DNA of 64,000 nt from Lateolabrax maculatus (taxonomy: Eukaryota > Chordata > Actinopteri > Acropomatiformes > Lateolabracidae), in the NCBI GenBank assembly GCA_031216445.1, contig CM062197.1:2188501-2252500 (forward strand), read 5' to 3'. A model generated the notes under the pieces. That model was not told the DNA's origin and ran no database searches. It saw only the letters and a list, made by a program, of their open reading frames with translations. Below are positions 36,901 through 45,934 of the stretch, piece after piece; positions within the stretch are counted from its first letter, which is position 1; every line of letters begins with the position of its first letter. A program made the position numbers and the translations under genes.

Positions 36901-37570
36901 ACCTGACATTCTTCTTTCATGGTATACAGAGACGCTGAATTTAAATGCAAAAGAAGTTTTTTCTGAGGAGGCTGTCCTGTCACTTAAGTATTGAGGCTTC
37001 AGACTGCACGGGTCATATTTGTCTAATTTGTAAGTGTGCTTGCAAATAATAATCATATTATGTAAAAACTGGAAAAATGAATAGGTAGGTTTGCTTGATT
37101 TTATTCTATAAATGGATAAGCACATTCACAGGACCTTAATTATCATGAATTAGTCACGTTGCGCTGCCTCAGATATATAAGATATTAGACAGATGAGCCC
37201 ACTGTTCGAGGTGCGTCAGTCTCAGTTATTGTTCCAGATGTTGACCGTGTCGTTACACCCAGGACTAAAAGTATTCACCAGTCAACGGTCTCAAAGAAAC
37301 AGACCTCATCAGATTGCAGGCTGACCCACTTCTCACACCTCAAACATATTCCTCAACACACAACATTAATTAAGATGTCTTACATTCTCCCCGTTTACTG
37401 ACGTAAAGTTTTGCAGTCAGAAGAAGTGTGCATCAAATGTTAAGGACGAAACAGAAGTGGAAGAGTTAGCTCACTAACATAAGATGTTTTCCCTCTCGTC
37501 TGTTTTTTAGAGCTTTAATGAGCAGTGTTTGGGCTGCTGACTGCAGGATTTTGGAGTTTGAAGTTCATAA
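33975..37570. other. long non-coding stretch, no gene seen
   Basis: No gene recognised. 34680-34870 and 35430-35640 are unique-looking blocks with several AATTAA/TTAATT/TAATTA cores. 36635-36655 is a short CA tract. 36845-36860 is a short G-run. 36787-37125 carries a 112-codon minus frame with no domain. Confidence 0.5.
34685..34870. promoter_or_regulatory. candidate conserved non-coding element
   Basis: A repeat-free block with even composition and many homeodomain-type cores in about 110 bp: ACCAATTAAAAG, ATTTATTTAATTCTACTG, CCTTAATGAATC. This appearance is typical of teleost developmental enhancers, but conservation cannot be seen from one sequence. Confidence 0.25.
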
Positions 37571-37574
37571 AGTC

Positions 37575-37870
37575 GGTAGTTTGTAGTTCTGAATGTCAGG
37601 AATTCAGGTTAGTCTCAACAGGAATCAGGACCCAAATGCAGACACTGAGGCCCACCTGAGGACAAATAAAAAGGCATACAGTTGGCAGTCAGACCGAGCA
37701 AACAAATCCAAAAAATCACCAGACAGCTCACTGGCAACAGGTGAGCAGAAAAGGTAACAGCATGAAGAGAGAAGGTCGAACAGCCCAGACCACCTGAGAC
37801 AGAGACAAGATCAGGCTCAGGATTAGATGGAGGTGTGTTCAGACTCAGGCAGATTCAGCCTATATGAAAT
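37575..37870 (-). mobile_element. LTR-like fragment, opposite orientation to the 33.3 kb copy
   Basis: The minus strand reads CAGTGTCTGCATTTGGGTCC (37633-37652) followed by TGATTCCTGTT and then CCTGACATTCAGAACTAC. It has the same closing layout as the 33.3 kb element (TCTGCGTTTGGGTCC then TGACAGTATGA). The body contains matching CACCTG and TTTTGGATTTG words. It is more eroded, and the outer end near 37870 is arbitrary. Probably the same LTR superfamily, inserted independently on the other strand. Confidence 0.45.
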
Positions 37871-38099
37871 GAAATCTGAGCCTGTTTGTCTAAGGCTGAG
37901 AGACAGACTCTCATACGAGGGTAACGATGAAGCAGGACAGTAGAGAAAGAGGTAACAATATTTGAAACAATATCCGAGTCCAGTACATTTCAGATTTTTC
38001 TTACTCTGTCAGTGTGAAGCACAAAGCTGTTTAATTACATTTGGAGATGGTGTTTTCCATACCGACCGTCTATCCCATCACCCACATCAGGCAGAAATG

Positions 38100-38275
38100 A
38101 TCACTCTAACATGCTGATTGTCATGAAGTTGACTGAGCATGTTCACGTTCCCCAGAGGATCAGCCCAGTCAGTATGCTCCCTTTGCCTTCAGGTGTGGTT
38201 GCACCACACAACATACAAACTAGTTAGTTTTGAGCAAATATCCCGGCCTTTACTAGCACCACCCTCAGTAAGTCA
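38100..38275 (+). repeat. teleost interspersed repeat, copy 1 of 3
   Basis: Diagnostic words in order: TGTCATGAAGTTGACTGAGC, then TTCACGTTCCCCAGAGGATC, then GAGCAAATATCC and TTTACTAGCACCACCCTCAG. The last is the family's CCTCTAGCGCCACCATCAGG hallmark. An unrelated-looking 60-bp piece (about 38175-38230) interrupts it. Further copies lie at 57.7 and 61.2 kb. Class unknown to me. Confidence 0.55.
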
Positions 38276-38279
38276 ATTT

Positions 38280-39150
38280 TATTTAAAAAATCTCATAATT
38301 GCCATAAAATTCCTCATGTTTCCAAGTGGATAAAACGGTATGCATCTCCTGAGTCTCTGTTGTCGTTGAGAACAGGATAATTACACTCGTTCTTTGTATA
38401 AAAAGACACCACACCGCCACTGCCGCCATCATCATTCTAATCAGGTTGTGAATTAAATCCGTCCACATTTCCTTATTCACCTGCTCGGTTCATTCTAATT
38501 CAGCCTTGTCCTCTTTCCAGTAATGCTGAGAGTTTGTTTACAAGCTGAGCAGGACACCAAAGGTCGACGCTGGTCTTTCTGCCTCTTAGTATGAGAAGCT
38601 CTCCCTCCCTGAACTAGATTACACCATAAATCAGCGGCTTGCATTATAAACCAGCCAGTAATCCAGCCAGGGGGAGGCTGCTGTGTTTGTGCGGCTGGTG
38701 TGAGTGCACGCGAGTGTGAACTACATTTGTGTTTCTATGATAGTGACTGTATGGTGGCATCCAGCATTGACCCACAGCATTGGTCACAAATGTTCCCCGT
38801 CCTGCTTTAATGCACCTCTGGTACTGCTGTAAGATCCAGGTAAGCCAGATCCTTTATGAGCTTTGTAAACTCAGTTTTACCACCAGAGAAATACATTTCA
38901 AACACCATCACTGAAGAATAACTTGACTGTAAGTTAACAATATAAACTGTTTCATTTTGCACCACAGGTCCATGTTTCTATGAAGGTACTGACTAACAAG
39001 TTGCCTGTCAGGTCACACTCGGTTTCATTTATAACAAGCCGGGACCAAACTACAAGTGTGGACACATAGTTAGATTATCATAAATAGGGATGGGGGAAAA
39101 AAAGCAACATATATATATAAAAGGAGTTGTACTCCTCCATAAACTTAACG
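38280..39150. other. non-coding stretch with a candidate regulatory block
   Basis: No gene. 38515-38695 is repeat-free and carries GAGTTTGTTTACAAG (forkhead-like), ACACCATAAATCAGC and CATTATAAACCAG (Hox/Cdx-like), and GTAATCC cores close together. That combination is suggestive of an enhancer but unproven. Confidence 0.35.
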
Positions 39151-39157
39151 ACCCTAA

Positions 39158-39236
39158 CCCTATTTATACAGCCCAAAATCCCAATTTGCGTCAATGTGTA
39201 CAGTATACGCCCCCCCCCCTCTATCTTTAGAAAATA
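39158..39236 (-). mobile_element. LINE/SINE 3'-end fragment
   Basis: On the plus strand CTATTTATACAGCCCAAAAT, CCAATTTGCGTCAATG and GTACAGTATACG match the end of a common teleost retroposon (GGGCTGTATAAATA read on the minus strand). A C10 run follows at about 39210-39219. Only the tail remains. Confidence 0.7.
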
Positions 39237-39239
39237 CAG

Positions 39240-40795
39240 AAAATAACAAAACAAATAGTTCAAACGAGAACCAAGGCTTTAAAGCAGTGACTAACATCAA
39301 ATATTCACCTCATGTTCAAGGGTGTCATAAAAGTAATACCTTTTAATCCACTGTCGCATTACACTTGGGAATGATGACTGCCTCTGTCTCTACAGTCGAA
39401 CTGTCAATCGTAATTTTGCGACCAGCAGAAAGACATCACAGTAAATTAAAAATCTGCTGTGCCACACTTTTTGTGGTTATAATGTAATTACAATAAAATA
39501 CTGCTTGATTTATTCCGATGACAGAATTTTAATAGAGCAATTACAATTCGATTTCTGCAGATGAAACGGCCACCGTCCCTAACAAGTTAGATTAATAACA
39601 GTCATACTTATTAACTGTCTCATCGCATAGATTTAATGTTGCTGAAGAAAAAAAATGGCGGCTCTCAGTCAGTATGATATACTAGGGAAATATTTGAGAA
39701 TAGAAGAAAAACAATAATAGAGTTTGATTAATTTACAATACGAAAGAGGTAATATTTCATAGTTAAGGGAAACAGATACCACTGTAACTTAATGAGAAGA
39801 TGAAAGCGAGGAGCCACTCTCAACTCATTCAGCTCATAGAAAATGAATATTCATGAGGGTATAATCACAGAATATGAAGAGATGGACTCATTATATCTGA
39901 ATGGTCATTTCAGTGAAACAAATGAGCTGTCGTACCATGTGACGTTCATCAGCGCTTCAAGCTCAGAGAGCTGATATGTTTCCATTAGACGCTGGGGATA
40001 CTGAAACTGCAACGTCTAGAAGCTCCGGCCGTAACTCAACCTTTCTTCTTCCTGCAGTGTCTGCAAGTGTTGCTATAATGTAAAGTGCTGCCAGAGTTTT
40101 GACTGATGCAGGATAACAACACTTAGGCCTGGCTCAGATCACAGGGCATCCTCACTCTGTCGAGAAAATTACAAAAGGTTCCACGTCAGGCCTACAAATG
40201 AAAAGCCTACGAATGAGCAAGTGTGGAGAAGTAACTCAAGCCAAAAAAAAGTAGAAAAGAAAAATTTAACTATCACACACTGAAAGAAATGCTTCTTTTC
40301 CATGATGGTTACAAACGTCACAATGGAAAAGGAAAGAAAAATAAAAGTAACCAGGCTCCAGCACACAGCGGGACAGGTCTCTACTTCCACATCATTTGAA
40401 AAGGTCTCATGAAGTGACCTTTTCCACTGTAAGAAATATCAAAGGGCAAAACAAGAGAAGGAAAGGAAAAGCAGCACAAAATACAGATGGAATGATTTCC
40501 TGCACCTCGATAACAAATCTGCAGAGGAGTTTTTCCACAACTTCTACAAAGCTCTGACCGGAAAAAGCAATAGAACATTAAAATAAAAGAAAAGTTTAGG
40601 ACTCTCTTGTGACTTCAGAAAACTTGTAAATGAGTCAAGAGGAGTGAGCTTTTCTATGACTGTAAAAAACAAAAACAAAAAAAACTACAGACATTTAGAT
40701 CAGACATGAGGATCTTGTGAAGGAGTCTAGAGAGACAGGCTTAGAAAACGAAAAGAAAGAAAATGAGCAGAAGAGAATAGAAAGAACGTGAGTTC
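39240..40795. other. non-coding stretch, no gene seen
   Basis: AT-rich. A short ATGGCGGCTCTC frame at 39655 (20 codons) has no supporting context. Purine-rich words are frequent at 40245-40350, 40440-40480 and 40735-40790. Nothing recognised. Confidence 0.5.
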
Positions 40796-40800
40796 AATAC

Positions 40801-40995
40801 GTCTGCCCCCTCTCCCGTTCAGACTGATTTCCACCCGAACTGGAATGTGGCGAGCCAATCACATCCATTTATCTAATATGGGGCGCCGTTGAGGTATTCT
40901 CGTAAACAGCCAAGATGGCTGCCACAGATGGGGTATGTCGCATGAGTATTAAACGGACCGGACGGTGTTTCTCTAACAGAAGAACAAACAACTGC
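40801..40995 (+). promoter_or_regulatory. promoter-like patch with CCAAT and YY1-type sites
   Basis: Within 70 bp lie CGAGCCAATCACA (inverted-CCAAT/NF-Y-like, 40851-40863), GGGGCGCCGTTG (40879-40890) and CAGCCAAGATGGCTGCC (40907-40923). The last is a near-consensus YY1 site that also sets an ATG (40915) in a good Kozak context. Vertebrate housekeeping promoters often place such a YY1-ATG at the first exon. The frame from that ATG opens MAATDG and meets GGGTATGT at 40930-40937, which could serve as a splice donor; unspliced it runs 28 codons to a stop. The CpG level is only moderate. A transposon-borne origin is possible. Confidence 0.35.
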
Positions 40996-40999
40996 ACTT

Positions 41000-41780
41000 A
41001 AACTTTATGTTGATAAGAAACGTGTGTATTTTGAACCCGTTGGAAATGGAAAATGAAGGCTGTAATCTGATTCGAATCGGGGGGAAAAAGACAATAATTT
41101 AGAAAACTGAAGGCAGGAATGAGTTTTTCTTTTCATGCCTGGTCTGTAAATGTTAGCCATGTTCAATGCTCACCTCTGTAGCTCTTCTCATTCTTTCAGC
41201 GCAGGTTTTGTGGCTTACTTAGTTTATATTTCTCCAAGCATTTTTTTTTTTTTTTTTTTAAAGATAATCAGCTTTAATTGAAACCTCTCCACTCATGGAA
41301 GCCCTCATTATGGGCCCCAGCACTTCAGAGAGACTCGGTACAACTTGGCGTCTGTCAGCTGCTGCAGGCTCGTCCCAGTTTGTCTCGCTGAGCCTGAAGG
41401 GAATATTGACAACTACTCTGCTTCGGAGGGGAAGTTAGCGTCGTCATGGCAACATTATACAGCACCAGGATGAGTGAACGGTTGACTAAGTCTGACACTT
41501 TTTCTGTGTCAGTTTTTTTTTTCTCCATCTCTGTGTTCTTTCGTGTCATCTATATCTCCCCCACTCCTTTTTCTCTCCTCTGCCTCTCACAGATTAGAAA
41601 AAAAAAAAAAAAAACCCTCTGAAGAACAATTAATTGAAGTTCCTCTTCGCCTCGTCATTCCCGCTCATCACAGCAGAGCTCTAATATCCAATCATGACCT
41701 CCAAATGTTTCATCCCGGTGCCTCTGTAATTGTTTGCTTCCACCTGCCAACTAAAAAACTTTCTTTTGAAAGTTATCAAA
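41000..41780. other. non-coding stretch, possibly conserved in parts
   Basis: Contains poly-T (41241-41259) and poly-A (41598-41614) runs. Between and after them lie unique blocks, AAGATAATCAGCTTTAATTG (41260-41279) and TCTAATATCCAATCATGACC (41680-41699), with the look of non-coding conserved DNA. No coding frame recognised. Confidence 0.4.
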
Positions 41781-41788
41781 GACTTTCT

Positions 41789-41852
41789 AAGTAATGTTGA
41801 GAGGCGCTGAGGAGCTGGGACTCTTTTCCCAGATCATTTCTCAACATTACTT
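41789..41852. ncRNA. candidate hairpin RNA / perfect inverted repeat
   Basis: AAGTAATGTTGAGA (41789-41802) is followed after 36 nt by its exact reverse complement TCTCAACATTACTT (41839-41852). Inside, CTGGGA (41815-41820) faces TCCCAG (41827-41832) across a 6-nt loop. The fold is a 64-nt stem-loop with 14 + 6 base pairs and a 12x6 internal loop in which TGA/TCA can pair further. The size suits a microRNA precursor, though the wide internal loop is atypical. I recognise no known miRNA. Because the arms are perfect complements, either strand could give it. A cruciform or protein-binding palindrome is the alternative. Confidence 0.35.
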
Positions 41853-41859
41853 CAATGAC

Positions 41860-42768
41860 CTTTCTGTTTTATCAGGCAGCTTGCAGGAGAAATTGTCAGG
41901 CGATACATGGGAGACAGGATGACATTCAACAGCAGTCCAGGTGTTGGATTTCCTGTGATACTGCGACAAAGTTCTTCACCCAGCCACAAAATACGGCTGC
42001 AGAGCGGACAATAGGCACAGCAATAAATGCCACTTTGTTGAAGTTAATAATGTTGGCTTTCATCCAGGCATTGACTTAAATTACTGGTCATGTTTGAGGC
42101 TACAGTTTTGTTCGGCAAAAGTTTTGGGGAATGTAAACAGGAAGTATAATATTCCTATGGAGTATGCTGAATTAGTTATTGCATTTCCTGATTTGTTGTA
42201 ATGCTGAGGCATTACTATCTCAAAATTCTGACAGCTAGGTCCCACTTGGCAAAAAATAGCTCCATAAATGTCGAGAAATTTGTGGGGAAAAAAAAGTAAA
42301 AAAATTCCATATTAGCAGTCGGCTAATACAATTGAATAAGCTGAACACATTAAATGGGTTTTCACTTGTTGAACAGATGTGTGTGAATGCAGCATTTGAT
42401 TCAGAACTTTTAAGGTAAAAAGCTCCAAGCAGTGATTTCATGTGCTTAAATGTTTTTTGGAGTAAACTGTTCATCTAAACAATACAGAGGAGTTTCTTTC
42501 TTGGGAGAGATCACACTCACCCGACAACAACAAGACTTTATTTATAGTTTAGGTCATGTATGGAATCCTTAGTTAAATGTGCTGGACAGTCGTCTTCCTG
42601 TCAGCCAGCAAAATGAACGGACGCAAGCTGAAACCTTCATTTCCTAAAATGGTATTGTAATAGTTCGGGCTTTAATTGAAATCACAGCTGTTGCAGTTTA
42701 ATAATGGCACTTTAAAAAAGCAATTTTAATACCAAAGCAATTTTTTTTATCTGCAACTCAAATTGAGG
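41860..42768. other. non-coding stretch, no gene seen
   Basis: No gene. AATAAATGCCACTTTGTTGA (42022-42041) and GGGCTTTAATTGAAATCACA (42668-42687) sit in unique-looking AT-rich blocks. Short frames are unrecognised. Confidence 0.45.
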
Positions 42769-42770
42769 TA

Positions 42771-42845
42771 TTATCCATTCATTATTTTATATTCATTATC
42801 CACATATCCTTCGCAGGGTCACAGGGGACCACTGGAGGACTGGAG
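42771..42845 (-). mobile_element. LINE tail fragment, GGATG type
   Basis: The plus strand TATCCATTCATTATTTTATA then TTCATTATCCACATATCCTT and CGCAGGGTCACAGGGGACC, GGACTGGAGCC matches the 3' end of the LINE type seen at 25.2 kb (there TCCATCCATTCAGTTTCTTC, GGTTATCC, GGAGCC). Only about 75 bp remains. Confidence 0.6.
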
Positions 42846-42849
42846 CCAC

Positions 42850-43335
42850 AATGCTTTTATTTATTCATTTTTTTGTTTAAGGACAATCTGCACTGATCAA
42901 CACCACTGTAAATGTGACATAACAATGCTTACTAATAGTTTGTGTTGGTGATTTTTCTTGTGTTCTCTTTCTTGCTGCTCTTGAATAGTTGTGGATGCAG
43001 AGAATTTTTGCCACTTTGGTCGGTTGTGTAAAAGTGGAGCTGCTCTTCATGTTACCCTTCTGTGTAGCTATGAGTGCTGTTGCGCACCATTATCATAACC
43101 ATATTCAAAGTGCTTCAATTCAGGAATACAGCGGCAGCAGGAAGAAAGCAGCGAGGTGCATTCACTGTGGGTGTAAGGTGCAGCATTCGGTTTATTTTAA
43201 CACTGCTGTTATCAACTTCGATAAAAGTGGTAGACTGAAAAAAGGAATCTCTTGAGGGTGAGAGATGTGAATCTGTGGACGCATACAGTATGAGCCGGTT
43301 TAGTTTGAAAATCTAGCGCGTTCTTTTTAAAACTC
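42850..43335. other. non-coding stretch, no gene seen
   Basis: Ordinary sequence with frames of 62 to 88 codons that are unrecognised. Confidence 0.45.
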
Positions 43336-43340
43336 CCATC

Positions 43341-43425
43341 AAGGACCCTTGAGCAAGGTTCTCCACCTCCGGCTGCTGCAGTGCAGCGCAGGTGTGTCAC
43401 CGTGTGAATGTGAAGCACCGCAGTG
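43341..43425 (+). mobile_element. eroded SINE/LINE 3' region
   Basis: AAGGACCCTTGAGCAAGGTT, CTCCACCTCCGGCTGCTGCA and CACCGTGTGAATGTGAAGCA follow the order of a common teleost retroposon 3' region (cttgagcaaggcact... tgtgaatgtgaagcactttgag). The closing part degrades after 43415. A related but better-kept tail is at 59.7 kb. Confidence 0.5.
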
Positions 43426-43429
43426 CTAA

Positions 43430-44765
43430 GAAAACACATTGAAAGCTCTAATAAAGCATTCCCAAGCACTGGATGAATGAAGGTAGAGAAAAACATGGAG
43501 TGAAGTGTGTTCCTGCTGGATAATGTTGTATTCATGCTACAACTACGCATCAGTGGTTTTCATCTTCAAAGGACTCGAGGTGCTTCTCTCCATGCCTCTG
43601 TGCCCTCCTTCCCATCTGCTGCAGAGAATTACCTCGTATTACACATCTTTTAGAAAATGACCGCAGCTAGCAAGTAATTAACTAATTAATTAATTGAGGG
43701 ATTGAACTATTAATTAACCAAAGCCATCTAAAATGATTGAAATAACTGCCAAAGAATTCAGACAATGGCACTGATTCCTGTTGTCATGCAGTTAATACCT
43801 TCCCAATTTAAACTCCTATTTTAAACTTGAGCTCACAACTACTCTGTATACACTGATCTTTCGACCTCCATTCAAAGATGAGTTTCAACCATTTAATGTT
43901 GAGCCAGAGATATCATCGAATATCTGCTTAACCTGTAAAATCCATGGTGACCTACAGTATACACTCCAGAGATATACAAATCAAGCAAATAGTTGTTCCA
44001 AAATGCCAGTTTGAGTTTGTATTTTTAAATTTTTTCAATTGATTTAGATATGACAAAGGAGACAATTTTCTTTGGATGTATGAATATTTTTATATTTTAA
44101 TTTTATTTGTTAAATAAACACCTTATTTAACAGGTTTAATTTTAAATTCAGTAGTTGTTTTTTTTAACAGTGTGTACACAAGCTGTGTAGTGAAAGCAGC
44201 AGCGTCCGTCTGCACAGCATCAGTCAGGCACAGTATTGGTCAGCCATGTTTCTGTAGTTACCTGCACACAGCGGGAGTGAAATGCCACCTGTGTCCGACG
44301 CACCTGTGTGAGTCAAACGCGTCTGACACGCTTCACGAGCCTCAAGCCCCACCGTTGCATCCACTTGTAGACTTTGAGTCCTGACATTCTGCAAAACAGC
44401 GGGCCACAGACAGACGTGGTTCTGCACGCATTAGACTGGACATGTTCCACACATGCACACACATGCACAAAGTTAACTGCTTTTTTTTAGCGCATAGGCT
44501 TTAAAGCACGTGAAGTGTGATGAATTTTACATCACATTTGACATGTAAGGTGGTCTGAAGGACCCAGCTTCACATTGATTGAGATAATCTGACCACACTG
44601 GAGGTTTCCAGAAAACAGCAGTGATAGTGTTTTAGTGCAGCTTGTCACCGTCTGACTTACTGCCGCCCTGTTTTAGGATTGTTGTACTTTTTGTCCTTTC
44701 CTATTTTGGTTTGAAAGCGGCCGCTGCACGCAGTAAAAAGGGAGGGCACTATCTCGGGTCACGCA
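43430..44765. other. non-coding stretch, no gene seen
   Basis: Contains a short TTAATTAA-type run (43676-43696). 43980-44170 is AT-rich. A small CpG-bearing area lies at 44195-44350. No gene recognised. Confidence 0.45.
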
Positions 44766-44770
44766 TATTC

Positions 44771-44771
<1 letters not shown>

Positions 44772-44799
<28 letters not shown>
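44772..44799. repeat. (CA)14 microsatellite
   Basis: CA dinucleotide tract followed by degenerate CATACACCCACGTACCC. Confidence 0.96.
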
Positions 44800-44801
<2 letters not shown>

Positions 44802-44990
44802 TACACCCACGTACCCACACAGTCATATGAATCAAAGAGACACGACCTCATGGGAGCACACACATATGCCTTTATACACACTCAGACACACACTGATGGC
44901 TTTCTTGGAGATTCACTGTGGCTGTAAAAGGATCTTGTAAAAGAGTGGTGGGGGCCTCCTGCTTCAGCTCTATAGGGTTCATTAACTGAG

Positions 44991-45009
44991 ACACACACAC
45001 ACACACACA
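44991..45009. repeat. (AC)n microsatellite, short
   Basis: Nine AC units, then AAAGACACACACAG. It is the second CA tract within 220 bp on the same strand. Confidence 0.92.
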
Positions 45010-45014
45010 TAAAG

Positions 45015-45875
45015 ACACACACAGATGCACAAACAGACATAAAGTGACCCCTGCAAGGAATTCATTCATTTTTATGCCCCCTCTCACCTCATGGCTGTTT
45101 ATTTGTTTTCCGACCCATTAGGTTAGCAGCTTTTCAGGACTCTATCCTTTTTTTTTTTAGGGTCTCTTTCAGTTTACACACTGTAGCACTGACGGAGTCC
45201 CATGGAGGAGAGATGGTCCACTAGAAATGGCTTTAAAAATAAGACAGTGAAGCACTGCCTGAAGACAGTTTTCGCTGCTGCTTGTGAATGTGGAGACTGG
45301 TGTCGCAGCAGTTTGGACTGTTTTAACCTCTTCCACTTACACTACACTTAATTAAAATAACACCCGAAAGAAAAGTCCTGGAGATCCTGAATGACCAAAC
45401 AAGCTCTTGCCAGAAAGTATAAGCTTCCCCAGTGGTGTGGTCCAAATATATTTTGTGGCTCCAAAATGACCATGTGTTTTGGTGTCTCTGGTTAAAAAGC
45501 CCCATTTCCATAGCCTTCAGTATCTCAGTAGACCAGAGCGAGTTAGCGCTGCAATTAACTAGAAGCATGTTTAATGTTGATAGATTTGGATTTGGAAGTA
45601 AATTCTTTATTTTGTACCTGTTTTTGGTCTGGCAGATCTATACCATATGTCAGCGCTTTGATAGATTACTGTGCAGTATTTACAAATAAGCATTAAAATG
45701 CATAGTAACAGGAAGATCTATTTTTGCTTTAAGTCATTGACTGTATTATGTGTTTTGATTGCATGGCACTGACATTTATCTTTGCACGGTCTCTAATTGA
45801 AGCTTAATAATTTGACACTGTATTTCCCATTGAAACACACATGTACAAAGTGGTTGTTATTGAGTATTCTTGGTT
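45015..45875. other. non-coding stretch, no gene seen
   Basis: AT-rich; opposing 81- and 85-codon frames overlap at 45323-45689 without domain content. Confidence 0.45.
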
Positions 45876-45879
45876 CTTG

Positions 45880-45932
45880 TTGACGCTTGAAGAAGGTCCC
45901 CGACTGAAAGCTTGCCTCAATAAATGAATATT
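45880..45932 (+). mobile_element. retroelement 3' UTR-like piece
   Basis: GACGCTTGAAGAAGGTCCCC GACTGAAAGCTTGCCTCAAT AAATGAAT resembles the closing segment of some fish retroelements, in which a tGAAGAAGG..CCGAAACG word precedes an AATAAA. I associate it with Penelope-like elements, but 50 bp is too little to be sure. Confidence 0.35.
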
Positions 45933-45934
45933 GC

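Noticed and set aside
39655..39717. ATGGCGGCTCTC start with 20-codon frame
   Set aside because: AT-rich flanks, no CpG or promoter motifs, no donor site.
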